A DNA stretch of 30,965 nt from an uncultured Lachnospiraceae bacterium (lineage in GTDB: Bacteria > Bacillota > Clostridia > Lachnospirales > Lachnospiraceae): NCBI GenBank assembly GCA_900550285.1, contig URRW01000030.1, positions 1-30,965 on the forward strand, given 5' to 3'. Below the pieces are notes generated by a model. That model was not told the origin of the DNA. It searched no databases and saw only the letters and a list, made by a program, of their open reading frames with translations. Both the position numbers and the translations under genes were made by a program. Shown in pieces: positions 7,635-13,937 of the stretch. Each line of letters begins with the position of its first letter. Within the stretch, counting starts at the first letter, position 1.

Positions 7635-8930
7635 TCATATCAATTTTACAGCCTTTACCCCGTGTGCCGGGACAACTGCCGTTATCCTTCCGTCCTCCGT
7701 CGTTCCCCTGCTGTTGTCCCACAGGTCGATAAAGCCGGTATCCGCCATCCCCTCTTCGATCTCCGAAAGCGCCTCGGACAGACGCACCTCTTTGTCGCTG
7801 AGGTTAAAGAGGGCAACGCAGGTGCTTTTGTCCTCCTGATCCACACTCTTCCATACCGCCTTTTTTTCATCGCGAAAGATCTGGGTTCCCTTGCAGGAAT
7901 CCTTCAGCCGTCCCAGAATTTCCTTATTTGTCAGAAGCGACATCGTCCAGCCGTCCAGCTTTGTCAGCTCCGCGCCGATCATCAGCGGGGATTTAAAAAA
8001 GCTCCACAGCGTCATCATCGTTTTCTGCTCTTCCTTCGTCAGCCCGGTATCCCTTTCCTGCCCGAATCCCTTGCCGACCTTCCCAAGGGGCAGCATATCG
8101 CAGTCCGGATAGCAACCCTGCTTTACATGATCCTGCCAGAGCTCGCAGCGCGCAAACATCGGATACAAAAGCTCCCAGTTATCCCAGAAATCGTCCGTGA
8201 TCCGCCACATATTTGCATATTTGCAGTACTGCCATGCCCGGTCGATGTGCGCAGGCCCCGGAGACAGGCTTAAAACGATGTTTCTGCCGCTCTTCTGGAT
8301 CGCGCGGTACAGCATTTTTGTCTCAAACCAACCGTTAAAGCTGTCGTTTGGATACAGCCAGCTGTCGCAGATGTCGTCGCACTTGATAAAATCCACGCCC
8401 CACTGCGCATACATCCCGATGAGCGAATCGTACCATGCCTGTCCCGCCTCATTATTTCTTACGCCGTACATATCCGGGTTCCAGCCGCAGATCGACGCCG
8501 GATCCGCAGTCATATCCGCCGTAAAGCTGCTCCCGTACACAGGCAGGTGCTCCTGCGCCGCCTTTCTGGGAATCCCGCGCATGATGTGGATGCCGAATTT
8601 CAGTCCCAGCCCGTGCACATAGTCTGCCAGCGGCAAAAACCCTTTTCCCCCTGCCGAGGACGGAAACCGCGCCGGGGACGGCTGCAGCCTGCCGTATTCA
8701 TCCATTTCCAGATCGTCAAAGGGGATATACTGGAACTGATCCCGCTTCGTGCCCGCGCCGTTTGCATACCACTGGATGTCTGCGACCACATATTCCCAGC
8801 CGTATTCCTTCAAATGCGCCGCCATGAAATCCGCGTTTGCCTTTACCTGCTCCTCGTTTACCGTCGTGTCGTAATAATCGTAGCTGTTCCAGCCCATCGG
8901 CGGCGTTTTTGCAAAAAGATTTTTGTCCAT
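7635..8930 (-). CDS. GH27 glycosidase, candidate beta-L-arabinopyranosidase (alpha-galactosidase family)
   Basis: 431 aa, no signal peptide. GH27 (alpha/beta)8 barrel: PPMGWNSYDYY at 10-20, GIHIMRG at 113-119, CGWNPDMYGV, and FIKCDDICD with predicted nucleophile Asp185; WRITDDFWDNW gives predicted acid/base Asp247. The C-terminal beta domain ends VVPAHGVKAVKLI. In GH27 alpha-galactosidases the segment after strand 2 reads DDCW; here it is DIQW (51-54), so the second Asp, which contacts the galactose C6 hydroxyl, is Ile52. Loss of this Asp is the known mark of GH27 beta-L-arabinopyranosidases. With GH127 next door, an L-arabinose-releasing role is more likely than galactose release, but alpha-galactosidase activity is not excluded. 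First gene after the divergent promoter. Confidence 0.88.
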   Translation of the reverse strand: MDKNLFAKTPPMGWNSYDYYDTTVNEEQVKANADFMAAHLKEYGWEYVVADIQWYANGAGTKRDQFQYIPFDDLEMDEYGRLQPSPARFPSSAGGKGFLPLADYVHGLGLKFGIHIMRGIPRKAAQEHLPVYGSSFTADMTADPASICGWNPDMYGVRNNEAGQAWYDSLIGMYAQWGVDFIKCDDICDSWLYPNDSFNGWFETKMLYRAIQKSGRNIVLSLSPGPAHIDRAWQYCKYANMWRITDDFWDNWELLYPMFARCELWQDHVKQGCYPDCDMLPLGKVGKGFGQERDTGLTKEEQKTMMTLWSFFKSPLMIGAELTKLDGWTMSLLTNKEILGRLKDSCKGTQIFRDEKKAVWKSVDQEDKSTCVALFNLSDKEVRLSEALSEIEEGMADTGFIDLWDNSRGTTEDGRITAVVPAHGVKAVKLI

Positions 8931-8965
8931 CTCAAAGCCCTCTCTTTATCAGAATCTTGATCTGC

Positions 8966-8993
8966 TTGCCATTCCTGATAAAACCATTATAAT
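8966..8993 (+). promoter_or_regulatory. Promoter of the AraC-type regulator gene
   Basis: TTGCCA (8966-8971), 16-bp spacer, TATAAT (8988-8993). Predicted start near 9000, giving a leader of about 45 nt before the TTG start codon at 9046. Its -10 overlaps that of the opposite promoter. Confidence 0.65.
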
Positions 8994-9014
8994 AAACACT
9001 ATCAAGTACTTCAA
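8986..9014 (-). promoter_or_regulatory. Divergent promoter of the GH27-GH127 operon
   Basis: Read on the minus strand: TTGAAG (9014-9009), 17-bp spacer, TATAAT (8991-8986). The palindromic core ATTATAAT at 8986-8993 supplies the -10 for both directions, so polymerase cannot occupy both at once. Confidence 0.65.
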
Positions 9015-9030
9015 GAATACTTCTTTGATA
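9000..9030. promoter_or_regulatory. Candidate operator of the AraC-type regulator
   Basis: TATCAA (9000-9005) is mirrored by TTGATA (9025-9030). Between them TACTTC occurs at 9007-9012 and again at 9018-9023, a direct repeat spaced exactly 11 bp. The block covers the -35 of the GH27 promoter, a position from which an AraC-family protein could contact polymerase. Binding by the neighbouring regulator is inference. Confidence 0.4.
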
Positions 9031-9045
9031 CAGGAGGATACTTTT

Positions 9046-9921
9046 TTGATCTCATATTCCTTTGGAAATTTTGGATTTTTACAGGAGGAAACGCCTTTTG
9101 AGCAGCCGCTTTTTCTGATGGACATGGGCGTGGAACGGCGTTTTGAAGAAGCTTATTTTTTTGACAACCAAACGCGTCCCGCCTATGAGGGCTACCTGCT
9201 GCAGTATACCCTGAAAGGCTGCGGCGTCTATCAGGACGGCAAGGGCAGCTTTCTTTTACCGGAAGGATACGGCTTTTTGACCCGCATGACGCAGGAGGGC
9301 CGCTACTTTCTGCCCGATCAAAACGGCGATCCCTTCTGCCCCGGCGTCGGTATCGCTTCCGGCGAATGGGAATATTTTTATCTGCATTTTACGGGGGCTG
9401 CGGCAGAGCCCTTCCAAGATGCGGTTCAAAGGCTTACCGGCGCTGTCTTTTCCCTGCCTGCCATAAGCCCTCCTGTCTCCCGTTTTTTCCGCTTCTTCCA
9501 AAAATGCAGCGCTTCCCGCCCGCTTCCCTATGAGGGCGGCGAATTTCTCTACGGCTTTCTGTGCAGCCTCCTCCGCGTACTGGACGCCCCGGCAGACGGA
9601 AGTTCCCCCCTTGTCCGTCAGGCATGCGGCTATTTTAAGGAGCACTTTTCTTCCCTGTCCGGCATCGGGGAGGCAGCGGACTTCTGCAGCGTTTCCCAGG
9701 AGCATCTGACCCGGCTTTTTAAAAAAGAAACCGGGCAGACACCTTTGCAGTATCTGACCCGGCTCCGCATGGAAAACGCGCTGTTCCTTCTTTTGAATAC
9801 GTCCGATTCCGTGGCTTCCATCGCGCGCGCCTGCGGCTTTGAAAACGGGAACTATTTCGCCAGAGTCTTCCGGCGCTACTTAAACTGCTCTCCGGAGGAT
9901 TACCGCAAAAGGCTGCGCTAG
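9046..9921 (+). CDS. AraC-family transcriptional regulator of the GH27-GH127 unit
   Basis: 291 aa from a TTG start. The frame is open back to an ATG at 8923, but that start would lie upstream of the promoter and overlap the GH27 gene; AGGAGG at 9032-9037 is 8 nt before TTG 9046, and the N-terminus ISYSFGNFGFL fits better. Residues about 1-150 are a cupin-like ligand-binding domain (AYEGYLLQYTLKGCGVYQDG). Residues about 195-291 hold the two helix-turn-helix units: IGEAADFCSVSQEHLTRLFKK and DSVASIARACGFENGNYFARV, ending SPEDYRKRLR. Divergent to the glycosidases, so it most likely activates them in response to the released sugar. Confidence 0.88.
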   Translation: MISYSFGNFGFLQEETPFEQPLFLMDMGVERRFEEAYFFDNQTRPAYEGYLLQYTLKGCGVYQDGKGSFLLPEGYGFLTRMTQEGRYFLPDQNGDPFCPGVGIASGEWEYFYLHFTGAAAEPFQDAVQRLTGAVFSLPAISPPVSRFFRFFQKCSASRPLPYEGGEFLYGFLCSLLRVLDAPADGSSPLVRQACGYFKEHFSSLSGIGEAADFCSVSQEHLTRLFKKETGQTPLQYLTRLRMENALFLLLNTSDSVASIARACGFENGNYFARVFRRYLNCSPEDYRKRLR

Positions 9922-9955
9922 CCTCTGCCATACCGCTTTCTTTTCTTTCACAGCC

Positions 9956-10729
9956 CTACAGATACAGGCGGTTTTCCTTTCGTCCGGAGCAGACCTTGCG
10001 CATCTTATAAGAGGCTGCCAGCCGCACCGCTGCGCTCACCTTTCTTGCCTTTTTCGGGCACGCCGCCACACAGTGCATACAGGAAATGCACTTTTCCTTA
10101 TCGGTCAGGCGCGGGTTTTCCTTCGGGATCGCGCCCGCCGGACATTGTGCCGCGCACAGTCCGCAGCCCTCGCACTTTCTTGAAGCCTCCGGCTTTAGCG
10201 GAAGCTTATTGTGAAATTCCTTGTAAGGGCGGTTTCCCGGCAGCCGCTCCTTTAAGCCTGCGCACCGCTTGGGCTCTTCCAGCGCTTCCCGGATCTGCGC
10301 TGCAAACGTCCGAAGCTGCTCCCGGTCCCTGCCGTCCGGCCTTCCCTTTCCGTAGCAGGGCATCAGCGAATGCTGCGCCACCGCCTCCAGCGCCGCTGCG
10401 CACTCAAATCCCGCGTCACACAGCACGTCGAAAAGCTCCGCCAGCGTATCGTCAATATGGCGGTTTCCGTATACCGCCGCCAAAACAGCCTTCGCCCCGT
10501 TTCCCTGCGCCTGCTTTAAGCATTCCGCCGCAGGAGCGGGAACCCTTCCTCCGTAAGAAGGAACCGCCACAAGGCACACGTCCTCCGCCTGAAATTTGAT
10601 TTCTTTCAGTCTGCCCGGCGTTTTGATCAGGTCGATCTGCTCTGCCCTGCCGTTTAATGCCGCTGCGACCACGTCCGCCACCTTTTTTGTCCCGCCCGTG
10701 GGGCTGAAATAAATTTCGTACAGCTTCAT
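9956..10729 (-). CDS. EFR1-type flavodoxin/4Fe-4S ferredoxin fusion protein
   Basis: 257 aa. N-terminal flavodoxin-like domain with the FMN phosphate loop FSPTGGT (8-14) and the VAVPSYGGRVPA segment; C-terminal two-cluster ferredoxin with CxxCxxCxxxCP twice (Cys186, 189, 192, 196 and Cys214, 217, 220, 224). A cytoplasmic electron-transfer role is inferred; no partner enzyme is visible. The frame opens at 10786, but ATG at 10729 is chosen because GGGAGGAC precedes it and the domain begins at MKLYEIYFSP. It lies downstream of the MATE gene on the same strand, separated by a strong hairpin, so it probably receives only part of that transcription. Confidence 0.87.
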   Translation of the reverse strand: MKLYEIYFSPTGGTKKVADVVAAALNGRAEQIDLIKTPGRLKEIKFQAEDVCLVAVPSYGGRVPAPAAECLKQAQGNGAKAVLAAVYGNRHIDDTLAELFDVLCDAGFECAAALEAVAQHSLMPCYGKGRPDGRDREQLRTFAAQIREALEEPKRCAGLKERLPGNRPYKEFHNKLPLKPEASRKCEGCGLCAAQCPAGAIPKENPRLTDKEKCISCMHCVAACPKKARKVSAAVRLAASYKMRKVCSGRKENRLYL

Positions 10730-10772
10730 CTTTTGTCCTCCCGACCGTCTTTTTTCAACTTCTGATGCCAAA

Positions 10773-10801
10773 GCGCCGCCCTCCAAGCAGAAAGGCGGCG
10801 C
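10773..10801 (-). terminator. Intercistronic hairpin between MATE and EFR1 genes
   Basis: GCGCCGCC (10773-10780) pairs with GGCGGCGC (10794-10801) around a 13-nt loop. On the minus strand it is followed only by TTTGG, so it is a weak terminator at best, more likely a processing or partial read-through element. Confidence 0.45.
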
Positions 10802-10805
10802 GCCC

Positions 10806-12149
10806 TTAAATTTTTTTCATACATTTTTTCCAGCAGAGCATAAAGATCACTGCCGACGCGGCAGCCGTTACCGTCTCTGCGATCGGAAACGCCGTCCACA
10901 GCCCCGTGATGCCTGCAAGCTTTGTCCCGATCCATGCCGCCGGGACGATTACCGCAAGATAACGCAGCATCGAGATCACAAAGGACGCCACGCCCTCTCC
11001 CAGCGCTTCCAGCGCGCCGGACGCCACTACGCTGACGCCGGAGACCACAAAGCCAAGGCTGATGATCCGAAGTGCCAGCGCGCCCTCCCGGATCGTTTCT
11101 GCATCTTTTGTAAACATTCCCATGATCGGCTCGGGCAGCAGCACAAACAGCGCCATGCCTGCCGCCATGATCACAAGGATCAGGACGGTACATACGCTTA
11201 AGATCTGCTTCATCCGGCGTTTTTCCCCCGCGCCGTAATTATAGCTCAGCACCGGACGCATTCCCTGCACGATGCCGCTGGCAGGAAGATAGATAAACGT
11301 CTGGAGCTTAAAATAAACGCCCAGAATGAGCACATACATCGCGGAAAACGCGCCTGCCAGACCGTTTAGCAGCGTCACAAGAAGGGACGGAAGCCCCATC
11401 GTCAGAGAGGACGGCACGCCTACCATATACAGCCGTCTGCACACGTCGCCGGTCGGCTTCATCAAACGCCTCGAAAATTCAATTCCCATCCCCTTTCTGG
11501 AAAAATACGCCACATACAGCAGCAGCGTCACAAGCTGCCCGATCACGGTCGCCACCGCAGCCCCGCGCACCGCCATCCTCGGGACCGGCCCCAGCCCGAA
11601 TATAAATACCGGGTCGAGCACGATGTTGGTGATGCACCCCGCCGCAAGGCACACGGTAGGCACGATCATATTCCCCAGCGACTGATAAATCTTTTCAAAA
11701 GCGATCTGCGTCGTTACCACAACGGAAAACGCCATGACAATAACGCCATATTCCAGCCCCCAGCTATAAATCTGCCCGTCCTTTGTAAAAAGCTTTAAAA
11801 ACACGGGCAGCGACGCCGTTAAGCCCACCGACAGGCACACGCCGTGCACAATGCTTAAAAAGAAGCCCTGGGACGCCGCCTTTCCGGCTTCCCTTTGTTC
11901 GCCCGCCCCCAGATAAAACGCCGCGGCGGCGCTGATGCCCACGCCGAAGCCGACGCCGATGCTCGTTACCAGCATCTGAAGCGGATATACAAGGGAAACC
12001 GCGGTCAGCGCCGCCTCCCCGATCTGCGCCACAAACATGCTGTCCACGATATTGTACAGCGAATTGATCAGCATCGACACCATCATCGGCAGCGACATCG
12101 ACAGCACCAGCGGCAGAACCTTTTTCTGTTTCATAAATTCCTGATTCAT
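10806..12149 (-). CDS. MATE-family cation-coupled multidrug/metabolite exporter
   Basis: 447 aa, about twelve membrane segments in two similar halves. N-terminus typical of the family: LPLVLSMSLPMMVSMLINSLYNIVDSMFV in its key parts LPMMVSML and YNIVDSMFVA, then GEAALTAVSLVYPLQML. The second half repeats the pattern with GLAGAFSAMYVLILGVYFKLQ and QGMRPVLSYNYGA. Exports a cationic or hydrophobic compound in exchange for Na+ or H+; the substrate is not readable. AGGAGGTTGG lies 3 nt upstream of ATG. The preceding leader RNA with a terminator suggests ligand-controlled expression. Confidence 0.9.
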   Translation of the reverse strand: MNQEFMKQKKVLPLVLSMSLPMMVSMLINSLYNIVDSMFVAQIGEAALTAVSLVYPLQMLVTSIGVGFGVGISAAAAFYLGAGEQREAGKAASQGFFLSIVHGVCLSVGLTASLPVFLKLFTKDGQIYSWGLEYGVIVMAFSVVVTTQIAFEKIYQSLGNMIVPTVCLAAGCITNIVLDPVFIFGLGPVPRMAVRGAAVATVIGQLVTLLLYVAYFSRKGMGIEFSRRLMKPTGDVCRRLYMVGVPSSLTMGLPSLLVTLLNGLAGAFSAMYVLILGVYFKLQTFIYLPASGIVQGMRPVLSYNYGAGEKRRMKQILSVCTVLILVIMAAGMALFVLLPEPIMGMFTKDAETIREGALALRIISLGFVVSGVSVVASGALEALGEGVASFVISMLRYLAVIVPAAWIGTKLAGITGLWTAFPIAETVTAAASAVIFMLCWKKCMKKI

Positions 12150-12167
12150 TCCAACCTCCTATCGAAT

Positions 12168-12220
12168 AAAAAAAGACTAAAATCCTGCTGTTTATCTCAG
12201 AAACAGCAAAATCTATAGCC
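12168..12220 (-). terminator. Intrinsic terminator in the MATE leader
   Basis: On the minus strand the left arm runs 12220-12201 and the right arm 12193-12175, with loop 12200-12194. The apex is a perfect 7-8 bp GCTGTTT/AAACAGC; the lower stem continues with mixed Watson-Crick and G-U pairs, one mismatch and one bulge, ending GGC/GTC. Seven U follow (12174-12168). It sits 8 nt before the ribosome binding site, so transcription would stop before the gene unless an alternative fold forms. Confidence 0.7.
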
Positions 12221-12284
12221 TTCTTCCAGACGTCTCTTCTTTTTTATGGTCTGTCTCCGCCTTGACCTTTCGGAAATCAGACCG
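12221..12284 (-). ncRNA. Candidate riboswitch aptamer in the MATE leader
   Basis: The predicted transcript begins near 12284, immediately at a closing stem GGTCTG/CAGACC (12283-12278 and 12253-12248) with an inner CCG/CGG pair block (12273-12271? equivalent to plus-strand 12257-12259 and 12271-12273) and an A-rich apical loop. A short linker with the palindrome AGACGTCT leads into the terminator at 12220. An aptamer-like hairpin followed by a terminator in front of a MATE gene is the layout of the mepA motif (guanidine-IV riboswitch) of Clostridia. I cannot match the published consensus from memory, so the class is a hypothesis. Confidence 0.45.
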
Positions 12285-12290
12285 CTAACC

Positions 12291-12319
12291 ACTTTACCAC
12301 ATCCGTGCCAAAAACGCAA
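12291..12319 (-). promoter_or_regulatory. Promoter of the MATE leader and gene
   Basis: Minus strand TTGCGT (12319-12314), 17-bp spacer, TAAAGT (12296-12291). Places the transcript start at about 12284, exactly at the first base-paired stem of the leader. Confidence 0.5.
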
Positions 12320-12328
12320 GGGAAAGTC

Positions 12329-12357
12329 TTGATTTTTCCCGCAAAATCGTGTATGCT
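12329..12357 (+). promoter_or_regulatory. Promoter of gpmA
   Basis: TTGATT (12329-12334), 17-bp spacer, TATGCT (12352-12357). Start near 12364, leader of about 50 nt. It lies back to back with the MATE promoter. Confidence 0.55.
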
Positions 12358-12413
12358 TGTCTTTAGTCAAACAGGCTAAAATATCGTAATTTTAATCAGG
12401 AGGAAGAATCAAT

Positions 12414-13160
12414 ATGGGTTATCAATTGGTTATGATTCGCCACGGCGAAAGCGTATGGAACCAGCAGAACCTGTTCACCGGCTGGACTGACGTAGATCTG
12501 TCCGAGAACGGCCACAAAGAGGCTGCTCAGGGCGGCGTTCTGTTAAAGGAGGCAGGCTTCTCTTTCGACGTTTGCTACACTTCTTACTTACAGCGCGCAA
12601 TCCATACTGCAAACCACGTTCTGCAGGAGTTAAACGAGGAGTGGATCCCCGTTGTTAAGACATGGAAATTAAACGAGCGTCATTACGGCGCACTGCAGGG
12701 CTTAAACAAGTCTGAGACCGCTGAGAAATACGGCGAAGATCAGGTAAAGGTATGGCGTCGTTCCTTCGACGTTCAGCCCCCGGCTCTTGAGCCCTCTGAC
12801 GAGCGCAACCCCGCTCTGCAGGCTCCCTATGCAAATGTAGATCCCAAGGAGCTTCCTCTTACAGAGAGCTTAAAGGATACTATCGCAAGAGTTATTCCTT
12901 TCTACGAGGAGAACATCAAGAAAGATATGAAGGAAGGCAAGAAGGTTCTGATCGCCGCTCACGGCAACTCCCTCCGCGCTCTCGTAAAATATCTGGACAA
13001 CATCTCTGAGGAAGACATCACAGAGCTGAACATCCCTACAGGCGTGCCGCTTGTATACGAGCTGGACGACAACTTCAACGCAATCGGCCACCACTACCTT
13101 GGCGACCAGTCTCAGGTTGAAGCAAAGATGAACGCTGTAGCAAACCAGGGCAAGAAATAA
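12414..13160 (+). CDS. gpmA: 2,3-bisphosphoglycerate-dependent phosphoglycerate mutase
   Basis: 248 aa, usual length for the dPGM enzyme of glycolysis/gluconeogenesis that interconverts 3- and 2-phosphoglycerate in the cytoplasm. The phosphohistidine motif IRHGESVWNQQNLFTGW has His10; LNERHYGALQGLNK gives Glu88 and Arg89; the second catalytic His183 is in AAHGNSLRAL. AGGAGGAA (12398-12405) precedes ATG. Codon use differs from neighbours (many GTT, TTA, AAG, GAG and CTG in a restricted set), as expected of a strongly expressed housekeeping gene. Monocistronic, bounded by its own promoter and terminator. Confidence 0.96.
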   Translation: MGYQLVMIRHGESVWNQQNLFTGWTDVDLSENGHKEAAQGGVLLKEAGFSFDVCYTSYLQRAIHTANHVLQELNEEWIPVVKTWKLNERHYGALQGLNKSETAEKYGEDQVKVWRRSFDVQPPALEPSDERNPALQAPYANVDPKELPLTESLKDTIARVIPFYEENIKKDMKEGKKVLIAAHGNSLRALVKYLDNISEEDITELNIPTGVPLVYELDDNFNAIGHHYLGDQSQVEAKMNAVANQGKK

Positions 13161-13231
13161 TTTCTAAACCCCCGGAATATGGCAGGAGGCTGGCGGCAGA
13201 TGCCGTTTTAGGCTTCCGAACCTGAAATAAG

Positions 13232-13286
13232 AATCCCCCATAGAAGTCAGTATTTTTCATGCCTGACCTTCTATGGGGGATTTTTT
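13232..13286 (+). terminator. Strong terminator of gpmA, shared region with dedA
   Basis: AATCCCCCATAGAAG plus TCAG (13232-13250) pairs with 13263-13282, with a single bulged base, giving a stem of about 19 bp around a 12-nt loop; six T follow (13281-13286). The opposite strand lacks a good T tract, so it acts mainly for gpmA, although dedA converges on it. Confidence 0.9.
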
Positions 13287-13305
13287 CACGCAGCGCTTCC
13301 GCCCG

Positions 13306-13815
13306 CTATCCCAGATAACCAAATACCGCGTCTCCCAGAACATACCCTGCTCCCACAAAAAACAGATTCCATACCGCCACCCCGAGCATCGAGCTGAACG
13401 TATATTTCCAGAAATTCATCTTCATCACACCTGCCGGAATCGAGATCAGCGTCCGCATCACCGGGATCAGCTTCCCAATGAATACCCCGATACATCCCCG
13501 CCTTTTTAAAATTTCAAAATTTTTCTCGATCCCTTCCCGCTGGGACGGAAACTTCTTTAAATATTTTTCCAGAAGGAACGAGCCTCCCTTATATCCAAGA
13601 AAATACAAGAGCCAGCTTCCGCACACGCCCGCCGCGACCGTCAGCGCCATCGTCCCCAAAAAGCTGATCTTGCCGTGCGCCGCCCATATGCCCGCAAGCG
13701 GCATGATCACGCCTGCTGGGAATCCCGGCAGGTTCAGATATTCCAAAAATACGACGACGAAAATCGCGATCGCCCCGTACTGCGTAAAATAATCAATAAA
13801 AACTTCCAGACTCAT
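13306..13815 (-). CDS. DedA-family membrane protein
   Basis: 169 aa, four to five membrane segments. DedA (SNARE-associated/VTT) motifs: EYLNLPGFPAGVIMPLAG near the N-terminus and GKLIPVMRTLISIPAGVMKM in the second half, matching the conserved G-[R/K]-x-x-P-x-x-R-x-x-x-S-x-x-AG. Members of the family flip undecaprenyl phosphate or phospholipids; which applies here cannot be told. Slightly shorter than the usual 190-220 aa. AGGAGGAGG precedes ATG. Transcribed leftward after the carB terminator, with a probable TATACT -10 just upstream. Confidence 0.9.
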   Translation of the reverse strand: MSLEVFIDYFTQYGAIAIFVVVFLEYLNLPGFPAGVIMPLAGIWAAHGKISFLGTMALTVAAGVCGSWLLYFLGYKGGSFLLEKYLKKFPSQREGIEKNFEILKRRGCIGVFIGKLIPVMRTLISIPAGVMKMNFWKYTFSSMLGVAVWNLFFVGAGYVLGDAVFGYLG

Positions 13816-13904
13816 CCTGTGCCTCCTCCTTATCTGTGTTTAGTATATGACACAAAACAGAAAAACACCTGCAGAGATTCCGAAATTTTTTCTTAATACA
13901 CCAT

Positions 13905-13937
13905 AAAAAAAATGTGCGCCGAAGCGCACATTTTTTT
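13905..13937 (-). terminator. carB terminator with UUCG tetraloop
   Basis: ATGTGCGC (13912-13919) pairs with GCGCACAT (13924-13931) around a tetraloop that reads TTCG on the minus strand. Flanked by eight A and seven T, extending the stem and providing the U tract. It overlaps the carB stop codon and is symmetric enough to work in both directions. Confidence 0.92.
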
